DNA from: Bog-105 sp965277855
GTDB lineage: Bacteria; Acidobacteriota; Terriglobia; Bryobacterales; Bryobacteraceae
NCBI GenBank assembly: GCA_965277855.1
Contig: OZ255847.1
Location: 6,138,001-6,202,000, forward strand
Length of the DNA stretch: 64,000 nt
Direction: 5' to 3'
In this document: positions 8,073 through 15,565 of the stretch, piece after piece
How positions within the stretch are numbered: position 1 is the stretch's first letter
Layout: each line of letters starts with the position of its first letter
Program-made: the position numbers and the translations under genes
Notes under the pieces: generated by a model
Database searches by the model: none
The model's input: the letters and a program-made list of their open reading frames with translations, nothing else
What the model was told of the DNA's origin: nothing

Positions 8073-10718
8073 TTACTGACCGCCTTCCAGAAGCGCTCTG
8101 TTCTTGGCCAGCTGAAACTGATATTCCGCCAGCTTGGCACGCAGCGAAGCGACCACTTTTTCGGGCGCTTTGCTCAGGAATGTTTCGTCGTTCAGCTGCC
8201 GTTCCGAATTAGCGATCGCCCGCTCAAGCCCGGACGTTTCTTTTTCGATGCGGACACGCGCGTCAGCCGATAGTGCGCCATTCGCCGGCGACTTAGGCAG
8301 GTGGAGCTGAAGGGTAAAACTGATCGAATCTGCTGCTTCGACCTGCTGTTTCACGCGTAGCTTCGCGAGCGACTCGAGCGGCGCAAGCTTCTCCGGTGAA
8401 AAGGAGAAACCGTACACGTGAAGCGTCGCATCCAACGGTGTTTTCGGATCGATTTTGTTGTCAGCCCGCATTTTACGCGCGTTCTGGACGATGCTTTGCA
8501 GCAGATTGAACTGCGTCATGTCGTGCTCCGATCCCGAGAGTGGATGCTTAGTTGGATAGCGCGCCAGCGAGATGGAGCAGGCGTGCTGCGTGTTCGCGGC
8601 CAGCATCTGCATCAGGCGCTGCCACAATTCCTCCGTCACAAACGGCATGAAAGGGTGAAGCAGGCGCAGCGCGCTTTCATAAACAAAGAGCGTCGGCCGC
8701 CAGTTTGCATCGAGCCCTGAGTTCTCTGTAAAGCGCAGCTTCTTGATCTCCAGATACCAGTCGCAGAAATCGCCCCAGACAAAGTCCCACAATGTCTGCG
8801 CCGCTTCGTGATAGCGATGGACTGTGAGCGCCTGATTGACAACAGCCGTGGCCGAATTCAGCCTTTCCAGAATCCAGCTGTCCTCAAAATAAGGCGTGTC
8901 CAAGTTCGCGGGATCTGCCGGATCCCAGGCCTCGACACGAGATCGTTCCAGATTCATGAAGAGCCAGCGGGAAGCGTTCCAGATCTTATTGGCAAAACTG
9001 CGCCCCGACTCCATCCGATCTTCTTTCAGCGCGATGTCCGATCCCGCCGCGGCCGAGATCAGCAAGGCGATGCGGCAGGCATCGGTCCCGTATTGATCCA
9101 TAATGATGAGCGGATCGATGACGTTGCCGCGCGTCTTCGACATTTTTTGCTTGTCGGCGTCGCGTACCAGTCCGTGTATGTGAACTTCGCGGAACGGCAC
9201 TTGGCCGGTCATCTCAATGCCCAGCATGATCATGCGCGACAGCCAGAAAAAGAGAATGTCAAAGCCGGTGATCAGCAGGGAAGTCGGATAAAAGGCGCGT
9301 AAGTCGGGCGTGTCGTCGGGCCAGCCCAAAGTCGAAAAGGGCCATAGGCCGGAACTGAACCAGGTGTCGAGAACGTCGGAGTCCTGCTCCAGTTCGGTCG
9401 AATGGCAATGCGGGCAAGTGGCCGGCGTTTCGCGCGCCACAGTAATCTCGGAACAATTCCGGCAATGCCAGGCGGGGATGCGATGGCCCCACCATAGCTG
9501 CCGGGAGATGCACCAGTCGCGAATGTTCTCCATCCATTGAAAGAACAGATTTTCGCGATCGTCCGGCACGAATTTGACTTGGCCGCTGCGCACCGCTTCC
9601 ATTGCCTTCGCTGCCAGTGGCTTCATGCGCATGAACCATTGCGTGGAAACGAGCGGCTCGACGATGGTTTTGGAGCGATCGCATTTGCTGATGCTTACCG
9701 CGTAATCTTCCGTCTTGACCAGATCGCCGGACTCTTCCAGAGCCATGAGAACTCGCTTGCGTGCTTCGAAACGATCAAGCCCGGCGTAGGGCCCGGCGGC
9801 GGCCGTCATGCGAGCGTCTTCGCCAATGACCTTTATAAAAGGAAGCTGATGGCGCTTGCCCGCTTCAAAGTCATTGGGATCGTGTGCGGGAGTAAGTTTG
9901 AGCACGCCCGTACCGAACGCAGGGTCGACCATACTGTCGGCGATCACCGGGATCTCACGCCCGAGCAGAGGGAGCGTGACGGTTTTTCCGTGAAGGTGCG
10001 AGTAGCGTTTGTCGGTGGGATGAACGGCCAACGCCGTATCGCCCAGCATGGTTTCGGGCCGCGTAGTCGCTACGGTGAGCGACTGGTCGCTTCCGGTAAC
10101 GCGATAGCGAATGTGCCAGAGGTGACCGGCCGTCGATTCGTGGATAGTTTCAAGATCGGAGATGGCGGTCTGGCAGTCCGGGCACCAGTTGACCATGTAT
10201 TCGCCGCGATAGATCAGGCCTTTTTCCCACAGCCGGACGAATGTTTCGCGCACTGCCCGCGAGAGACCGGGATCGAGCGTGAAGCGCTCGCGAGACCAAT
10301 CGACACTGGCGCCTTCGCGGCGGATCTGCGTGTTGATGCGTCCGCCGTATTCTTCTTTCCACTGCCAGACCCGACGCTCAAACTCCGCGCGGCCGATCTG
10401 CTGGCGTTTGAGGCCCTCGGAGGCGAGTTGCCGTTCCACAACCATCTGCGTGGCAATGCCCGCATGATCCATGCCGGGTACCCAGAGCGTAGCCTCGTCC
10501 TTCATGCGATGCCAGCGGACAGCAACGTCCATCATGGTGTGCTCGAACATGTGGCCGATGTGCAGCGATCCCGTAACGTTGGGAGGCGGAATGACGATGG
10601 AGAAGACTTTGCTGTGCTGTGCGGCAGCGGCTTCCATGTGATAAATGCCGGACTCGATCCACCATTGAGCCCAGTGCGGTTCGAAGCGCTGGGGCTCGTA
10701 GACCTTCTCAAGTTGCAT
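8073..10718 (-). CDS. valS: Valyl-tRNA synthetase
   Basis: This 881-residue class Ia synthetase (EC 6.1.1.9) charges tRNA-Val. It has the HIGH motif as GSLHIGHMFEHT near residue 50, a CP1 editing domain (about 190-390, with the TTRPETMLGDTA motif), the KMSKS loop as KMSKTRGN near 525, an anticodon-binding helical domain, and the short C-terminal coiled-coil arm (about 815-880) typical of ValRS. It heads the leftward six-gene run that ends with the MFS gene; only two bases separate it from nadC. A tRNA-Asn gene lies divergently upstream. Confidence 0.97.
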   Translation of the reverse strand: MQLEKVYEPQRFEPHWAQWWIESGIYHMEAAAAQHSKVFSIVIPPPNVTGSLHIGHMFEHTMMDVAVRWHRMKDEATLWVPGMDHAGIATQMVVERQLASEGLKRQQIGRAEFERRVWQWKEEYGGRINTQIRREGASVDWSRERFTLDPGLSRAVRETFVRLWEKGLIYRGEYMVNWCPDCQTAISDLETIHESTAGHLWHIRYRVTGSDQSLTVATTRPETMLGDTALAVHPTDKRYSHLHGKTVTLPLLGREIPVIADSMVDPAFGTGVLKLTPAHDPNDFEAGKRHQLPFIKVIGEDARMTAAAGPYAGLDRFEARKRVLMALEESGDLVKTEDYAVSISKCDRSKTIVEPLVSTQWFMRMKPLAAKAMEAVRSGQVKFVPDDRENLFFQWMENIRDWCISRQLWWGHRIPAWHCRNCSEITVARETPATCPHCHSTELEQDSDVLDTWFSSGLWPFSTLGWPDDTPDLRAFYPTSLLITGFDILFFWLSRMIMLGIEMTGQVPFREVHIHGLVRDADKQKMSKTRGNVIDPLIIMDQYGTDACRIALLISAAAGSDIALKEDRMESGRSFANKIWNASRWLFMNLERSRVEAWDPADPANLDTPYFEDSWILERLNSATAVVNQALTVHRYHEAAQTLWDFVWGDFCDWYLEIKKLRFTENSGLDANWRPTLFVYESALRLLHPFMPFVTEELWQRLMQMLAANTQHACSISLARYPTKHPLSGSEHDMTQFNLLQSIVQNARKMRADNKIDPKTPLDATLHVYGFSFSPEKLAPLESLAKLRVKQQVEAADSISFTLQLHLPKSPANGALSADARVRIEKETSGLERAIANSERQLNDETFLSKAPEKVVASLRAKLAEYQFQLAKNRALLEGGQ

Positions 10719-10825
10719 GGGAAATTTCAGCGTAGCATCCGAAACCGGGAGGTGTGTTTTAATGGTGAAGGCTTACCTCGCGCCGGGTATAAAGCGGCAT
10801 TTCGTGATGAGGTGGGGCGTGATGC

Positions 10826-10900
<75 letters not shown>

Positions 10901-11134
10901 AAAGAATCAAATACTTGCAACGGTCGGTTCCCTTCCAAAAGCCCTAAAATTCAGAAACGCGCCAAAAAACGTGCTACTGCTGCATCACTGCCGCGCCACG
11001 TCAATCTCTTTAGGTCTCTTTGTTTCCGGCGTTCTCTTTCACGACCCTCTAACGCAGCCACCGTCGGCGTTCTTGAAGATGTGCGAAGAATCACGCAGCA
11101 TGGCAAGGGGACACGTGCCCGGCAATATCCCAAA
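10901..11134. other. Intergenic stretch after tRNA-Asn, no recognised content
   Basis: I find no integrase, no second copy of the tRNA 3' end and no coding family here. A leftward reading frame of 67 codons (10951-11154) is rich in Arg and Ser, has no recognisable family and overlaps the decayed membrane-protein gene, so I treat it as chance. Confidence 0.5.
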
Positions 11135-11364
11135 TCACCGCCCGTCTGCGGCACTCGCTACCGCGAGGCAAGCGATCGCTGTCATCCAGAACTGAGCACG
11201 AGCAAACCAGCCAAAGACACTTCCGGTTCCGCCAAGGCGATAGCCGGAAGCGCAATCGGAAGAATGCAACACACGCCACAGGCGACAGCGCCAGCAGCCT
11301 TGAAGAGAGCGGCGCTACAAGCTGCTTTTTATGGCCGAAGGAGGTTTTTATAGCCGATTGCCAT
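11135..11364 (-). pseudogene. Decayed small membrane protein of a MerR-type locus (CGVCC motif)
   Basis: From the ATG at 11364 the frame reads MAIGYKNLLRP, then a TAA stop, then continues with an Ala-rich helix containing ACGVCCILPIALPAIAL. Around 11231 one base appears to be missing: a second helix, GSVFGWFARAQFWMTAIA, is in another frame and ends at a stop at 11135-11137. Small membrane proteins with a vicinal-Cys helix like this accompany MerR regulators in metal-resistance-type operons; the exact family is my recollection. It begins 17 bases after the end of the CCAFL pseudogene and was evidently the second gene of that operon. An in-frame stop plus a frameshift make it non-functional. 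Confidence 0.6.
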
Positions 11365-11381
11365 TGGGAACACCAGTGGAA

Positions 11382-11713
11382 TTAGGCGGATTCGGCAAAC
11401 TGCTGAAAGAGCATGGTGGCGGCTCCCCTCGCGCCCTCGGGGGCCGTGATTGTCAGCGTCACCTCGTCTCGAATTTCATATAGATCGAAGCGTAGAAAAG
11501 CACAGCATTTAGCTTCCTTACTGACCAGTTCGCGCACGCGATCTATGGCGTCGGGAGCTTATCGGAGTTCAGCGCAAGGTCCTTCCGTTCCTAGCCTTGT
11601 AAAGCATCACGATTTAGTTCGGAGATCCAGGCGAGGCGTTGCCGGGATTCATCCCCGGTGAGCGTGCATCCAATGGGTGGAGGCTCGATGGAACCTGTGG
11701 TGTCATCAATCAT
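11382..11713 (-). pseudogene. Decayed CCxFL-motif protein divergent from merR-like gene
   Basis: From the ATG at 11713 it reads through IGCTLTGDESRQRLAWISEL to a TAG after about 40 codons (near 11591). A one-base loss near 11568 and an in-frame TAA follow, after which the family's C-terminal half resumes as DRVRELVSKEAKCCAFL and VTLTITAPEGA, ending with a TAA at 11382. Proteins with a RELV-AE-CCxFL core and an 'APEGA' strand are small soluble partners often encoded divergently from MerR-family regulators. Three lesions (TAG, frameshift, TAA) show it is a dead gene. It is followed by the decayed CGVCC membrane protein. Confidence 0.7.
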
Positions 11714-11744
11714 GTTGTTCTTGGGCGACCTACCCAAGCGTAAG

Positions 11745-11769
11745 ACTTGAAGCCAACTTTAAGTCAAGA
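11745..11769 (-). promoter_or_regulatory. MerR-type operator/promoter with 19-base spacer
   Basis: The 65-base divergent gap holds a dyad with arms ACTTGAAG (11745-11752) and CTTTAAGT (11757-11764), seven of eight positions symmetric around CCAA. Read leftward, it lies between a -35 TTGACT and a weak -10 TACGCT that are 19 bases apart, the over-long spacing used by MerR-family activators. It would have driven the two leftward genes, both now pseudogenes. The site itself shows no obvious decay. Confidence 0.65.
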
Positions 11770-11777
11770 GAGTTTTT

Positions 11778-12216
11778 ATGACAATTGGAGAACTTGGCGA
11801 GGAGACAGGGATTCCAGCCTCCACCATCCGGTATTGGGAGCGGATTGAGGTATCGCCTGTGCCAATGCGTGCCAGCGGCCAACGCCGCTATTCACGAGAG
11901 GCCCATTCACCGCCTGGCTGTGCTCCGCCTAGCGCAAGCGTGTGGCTTCCGTATAACAGAAATGCGGCATTTGATGAATGGTTTTCGCGCGGGGACCGCG
12001 GCCTCCGAGCGTTGGCAAGACTTGGCGAGAAAGAAGAGGAATGAGTTGAATACTCAAATAAACCGATTGAAGACGATGCGGCGGGTTGTGGACCGTGTTT
12101 CCTCCGTCGCGATTCTCCGCCATGAATCGGCCACGGCTCAGAACGACGATTGGTCCCGCATCCGATTGCTCCGTCAACGCAACGAACAGATGATTCGGGC
12201 TTTTCATAAATCATAG
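11778..12216 (+). pseudogene. Frameshifted MerR-family regulator
   Basis: The ATG at 11778 opens MTIGELGEETGIPASTIRYW, the canonical MerR helix-turn-helix, and continues to SGQRRYSREA. At 11902-11904 an extra C in a CCC run shifts the frame; the rest of the DNA-binding domain (HRLAVLRLAQACGFRITEMR) and the dimerisation helix (ARKKRNELNTQINRLKTMRR) follow in the next frame. Removing one base restores a normal regulator. The true 3' end is unclear, somewhere between about 12110 and 12216, because the frame runs into the convergent sialidase-like remnant. The type resembles MerR/HmrR-like metal or stress sensors, but no Cys-rich sensor tail is readable. It could be a sequencing error, yet its divergent partners are also broken. 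Confidence 0.8.
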
Positions 12217-12675
12217 TGGGGTAAGTGGCGATGCCGGAAGCATGCCCCAAACTGTGCAACGGAAGCAGCGATCCGGAGGCGGTCACCTGACGAAAGTAAA
12301 TGTTCAGTTTTCTCCAGCCTGCGTCACCGGTTGCCGGACGTCCCTGAAACATCAGGCCCGCCTTTCCCCCAAGTCCACAAAACGGGGATGATTCGCATCC
12401 AGCACCTCGCCCGCGGCATTGATGCGATGTGAAAAATGCTTTCCGTGATCGTCCGACGAAGCCAGATAAAGCCACCGCTGTCCGTTCCTGACCTTGTGCC
12501 CGCAGACGAACAACCGGCGACGCAAAACGATCATCGTGTCGCCCGCATGGGGGCATCCGTTCAGTTGCCAGTCATCACCCGCAACACGCACGCCCGGGGT
12601 AAACGAAACGCCCCCGTTCCGCGAGCTGGCCACCAGCATGTCCCGCACGTCGCTTTCAAACACGCCTCGCCACAA
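12110..12675 (-). pseudogene. Sialidase/BNR-repeat-like fragment with two frameshifts, 5' truncated
   Basis: The leftward frame from 12675 reads WRGVFESDVRDMLVASSRNG, DDWQLNGCPHAG and SSDDHGKHFSHRIN, which resemble the Asp-box (BNR) blades of exo-alpha-sialidase-like proteins. At 12366-12370 one G appears lost, and GLMFQGRP continues in another frame to YPTMIYE. An extra base at 12197-12199 shifts it again into NHLFVALTEQSDAGP and VVLSRGRF, near the 3' end at about 12110. The 5' part is missing: it is joined directly to a monooxygenase fragment at about 12675. The family call rests on pattern recognition of the propeller blades. Confidence 0.55.
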
Positions 12676-12839
12676 TCCAAAAATTCGGGGCGATGACGTT
12701 CGCCGATACCGGCTTGATCGGCGAGTTCTATCTCATCTAATAAGTCACCGAGGCGCTCCGCCGGGCTAATGGTCAGGCCCGTAAGCGGATCTGAAGTGGA
12801 GTCTGCAAAACTGTTGATGCCGATTTGCATCCGATTCAC
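12676..12839 (-). pseudogene. N-terminal fragment of an LLM-class flavin-dependent oxidoreductase
   Basis: From the ATG at 12830 the frame reads MQIGINSFADSTSDP, then ISPAERLGDLLDEIELADQ and GERHRPEFLD, matching the first 55 or so residues of luciferase-like flavin monooxygenases (normally about 340 residues). The family has several extra residues between the last two blocks (a DVFGVGEHHRPEF-like stretch), so a small internal loss is also likely. After LD the frame passes into sialidase-like DNA out of frame. This is a remnant left by a deletion that joined two unrelated genes. Confidence 0.6.
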
Positions 12840-12896
12840 CCACTCTTCGATGCTTTGCTGCTGGAACAGTTGCGCCGCCTCCGAATGAGACCCTTT

Positions 12897-14636
12897 CTAC
12901 TCTCGCAGCTTCGGCATCGCGCGAAACGGATGGGCTGCGATGACACCTGCGCCTTCCTTTATCGTGATGCGCTGGCTGGAAGCGATAGCCCGAAGCTCCT
13001 CCACCTTGCCGCTCGGCCAACGAACACGTAGAGTATCGACCATGTGGTTCGCAGCTAAACCAAAATGTAAAGTGAAATCGTTCTGCGAGCAAAAACTCCC
13101 GCCACTCCGCACTTCCTCGATCTGCCGCAGTGCGCCCGCGATGCATTCCACTCTTGCTCCGAGTGCGCTCCGATTCGACTTCTCTCCCACGAGCAGCACT
13201 TCCAGCGCGTGATTTGCGTTTTCCGACGTGTCGTGGAGGAGACTGGGCGTATCGTTCATGTTGTTGACGACAACGTCGAGACGGCCTGTGTGAAACAGGT
13301 CGCCGAAAGCAACGCCGCGCGCCACTCGCGGTGTCAGAATACCTGGGCCTGCACTAAGAGAAATGTCGTCGAACGTCCCATTGCGGCGGTTCCGATAGAG
13401 TATCTTGCGCTCGGCGTAACTGGCGTCGACTAACTGGCCCTCTACCTCGGGATAAACGTGCCCGTTCGCAACGAAGATATCCGGCCAACCATCATTATCG
13501 AAGTCGAAAAATCCCGTGCCCCAGCCCAGATAGCGCGTGTTTCCGCCCAGATGCGCGGTGAATGTGGCATCTTCAAACGTGCCGTCCCGAAGGTTACGAT
13601 ACAAAGTCGAGGTATCGTCGGCGAAATTGGTTTTGACGATATCCAGCCAGCCATCGCCATCGTAGTCGCCGGCACCGACACCCATGCCCGCCTGCTCCCG
13701 CCCGTCCTCATTCACTGCCACGCCGGCAGCCAACCCAACTTCGCGAAAGGCGCCATTCCGCTGGTTTCGGAAGAGCAGCGATCGCGAAGAGTCGCATGCG
13801 ACGTAAATATCGGGCCAGCCATCGTTGTCGAAATCGAGAATCAGCGGAGTAAATCCGTATGCCAGGCCGGCAGCCAGAACGCCGCTCGAGTCCGAGACAT
13901 CGCTAAACGTGCCGTCTCCGTTGTTCCGATAGAGAAAGCAGCGGCCGGCTTTGAGTCCGCGCGGCCCGCAAAACACCTTCAAACCTTTCCATCGGCAGGT
14001 CGTCTCATTTTCGGGTAAATAGCGGTGCGCTTCGTCAAAATCTACATACGACACGGCAAAGAGGTCAGCATGCCCATCCCGATCGAAGTCAACGAAGGCC
14101 GCGCCAGTCAGGTATTGCTGCTTGAGGCTGTCGAGGCCAGCCGTGCGTGTAACATTGGTAAATGTCCCGTTGCCATTATTGCGATACAGAACACTATCTC
14201 CGTAGTAAGTGACGAATAAGTCAGTGTGCCCGTCGTTGTCATAATCCGCGGCGCAGGCACCCTGGCCCCAGCCATGCTTTGCCAAGCCTGCCGCGGCTGT
14301 TACTTCCCTAAAGGTCCCGTCACGATTGTTCCTGTAAAGATGATTTACCGGCTCCTGACCGCGGGGAATTCCTTCCATGCGCGATCCGTTAACAAGAAAT
14401 ATATCGAGCCAGCCGTCATTATCGTAATCGAACAGAGCTACGCCGCCGCCCGTCGATTCAAGAATGTATTTCTTGGCGCGCTCACCGCCTATGATCGTCT
14501 TCGCGTGTAGACCAGCGGGCGCAGCGATATCCACGAAATGAGGACAGGAAGTTCGAGCAGGAACAGCGGCATTTGCGATCCGGTAACCAGCAGCCCCAGA
14601 CCCTAAGGCGCTCAAAAACTGCCGGCGCGAATGCAT
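12897..14636 (-). CDS. CRTAC1-type secreted FG-GAP/VCBS plus ASPIC/UnbV protein
   Basis: The gene probably starts at the ATG at 14636, which overlaps the stop of the TPR gene (TAATG) and gives 579 residues opening with a twin-arginine signal, MHSRRQFLSALGSGAAG. Repeated FG-GAP/VCBS blades with calcium-type DxDxDG loops (for example FDYDNDGWLDIF, ADYDNDGHTDLF, LDFDNDGWPDIY) fill residues about 40-430 and should form a beta-propeller. An ASPIC/UnbV domain follows at about 490-560 (ARVECIAG...LRVRWPSG). It is probably exported folded by Tat. The ligand is unknown; the family commonly follows TonB receptors and TPR proteins in acidobacteria. It is the last gene of operon A. An upstream ATG at 14654 is possible but less likely. 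Confidence 0.88.
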   Translation of the reverse strand: MHSRRQFLSALGSGAAGYRIANAAVPARTSCPHFVDIAAPAGLHAKTIIGGERAKKYILESTGGGVALFDYDNDGWLDIFLVNGSRMEGIPRGQEPVNHLYRNNRDGTFREVTAAAGLAKHGWGQGACAADYDNDGHTDLFVTYYGDSVLYRNNGNGTFTNVTRTAGLDSLKQQYLTGAAFVDFDRDGHADLFAVSYVDFDEAHRYLPENETTCRWKGLKVFCGPRGLKAGRCFLYRNNGDGTFSDVSDSSGVLAAGLAYGFTPLILDFDNDGWPDIYVACDSSRSLLFRNQRNGAFREVGLAAGVAVNEDGREQAGMGVGAGDYDGDGWLDIVKTNFADDTSTLYRNLRDGTFEDATFTAHLGGNTRYLGWGTGFFDFDNDGWPDIFVANGHVYPEVEGQLVDASYAERKILYRNRRNGTFDDISLSAGPGILTPRVARGVAFGDLFHTGRLDVVVNNMNDTPSLLHDTSENANHALEVLLVGEKSNRSALGARVECIAGALRQIEEVRSGGSFCSQNDFTLHFGLAANHMVDTLRVRWPSGKVEELRAIASSQRITIKEGAGVIAAHPFRAMPKLRE

Positions 14637-15559
14637 TATTTGGGCCAATCCCACGGCGCAGGCGGCTGTTCGAGGGACAGCGTCTCTGAAGCTGGCGTCT
14701 GCAGCCCGACTGCTTTGTCACGCGTCTGTTGCAGTTGTTCGTATCGGCGGTTCCATTCGTCTGCGGCAGCCTGGTTTCCGGCCCGTCTGTAAGTCTGCGC
14801 TAACAGATAGTACGCTGCGTCCGCGCGTGGATTGAGGCGCACGCATTCTTGTAACTGCTCAAGAGCAGCGTCCTGTTTGCCCGCCCTCGCATAAAGCTTT
14901 CCCAGAAGAAAACGATTGGTGGCCCGATCGGGCCTGAGGTGTACCGCCTTCTCTGCAAACACCAGCGCTTCCTCGTTGCGGTCGAGCCGCTCCAGGGCGA
15001 GAGCCGCACCGTAAGCATACAAATCCCGGTCGGGCGCCAGTTCGGCGGCCGTGCGGAAATTCTTTGCCGCTGCTTGGTAGTTTCCAGAGCGCAGGTCTAA
15101 GTTGCCGAGTAAGTCGTATCCTAATGCCGCATGAGTGTCAAGCGCCAGCGCCTTTTGAATAAAGGGCCGGGCGGCATCCGATCCATGTAGCTCCGCCTCG
15201 GTGATCCCGAGCATCAGGTTGTCGTTCACCGAAGCCGGATCACGCTTCAACTGCCGGCGCAGCGCAACCTCCGCTTCCGGTAACCGCCCCGCCGAAAGCA
15301 GGCAGCGCGCCCGCAGCGAGCCCAATGCCGTCGAATCCGGAAACTGCTGCACAGCCTGGTTTGCCAGTCGTAGAGCTTCCGTCATTTCACCCGATTGCAG
15401 TGCGTTGAGGATGAGACGCACATAGTCGGCTGCGTCGGCAGCCTGCGTCCCCGCCTCTGTTTGCTGCCGCTGTTCGCTCCCGGTTCGAGCAACACCGTTC
15501 GCACACACCATCGACAGCAGAATTACCTGGACCAGCCCTGCTGTTGCAGCACGTCTCAA
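14636..15559 (-). CDS. Secreted TPR-repeat protein of operon A
   Basis: This 307-residue protein has an N-terminal signal peptide (MRRAATAGLVQVILLSMVCANG) and about six tetratricopeptide repeats between residues 45 and 275, including SAGRLPEAEVALRRQLKRDP and RAGKQDAALEQLQECVRLNP. A Pro-rich tail ends in PPAPWDWPK. It should be periplasmic or attached outside the cytoplasm and act as a protein-protein scaffold. It starts six bases after the TonB receptor and overlaps the FG-GAP gene by one base, so all three should be cotranscribed. In Bacteroidetes the TPR-based SusD partners a TonB receptor in an analogous position; no sequence match to SusD is claimed. Confidence 0.85.
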   Translation of the reverse strand: MRRAATAGLVQVILLSMVCANGVARTGSEQRQQTEAGTQAADAADYVRLILNALQSGEMTEALRLANQAVQQFPDSTALGSLRARCLLSAGRLPEAEVALRRQLKRDPASVNDNLMLGITEAELHGSDAARPFIQKALALDTHAALGYDLLGNLDLRSGNYQAAAKNFRTAAELAPDRDLYAYGAALALERLDRNEEALVFAEKAVHLRPDRATNRFLLGKLYARAGKQDAALEQLQECVRLNPRADAAYYLLAQTYRRAGNQAAADEWNRRYEQLQQTRDKAVGLQTPASETLSLEQPPAPWDWPK

Positions 15560-15565
15560 CGCAGA

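Noticed and set aside
10901..11134. Possible integrase gene or attachment repeat after tRNA-Asn
   Set aside because: No recombinase motif and no second copy of the tRNA 3' end could be found by reading the region.
14637..14654. Start of the operon A FG-GAP protein at the upstream ATG (14654)
   Set aside because: It adds six residues ahead of a good twin-arginine signal; the TAATG overlap at 14636 is the more usual coupling.
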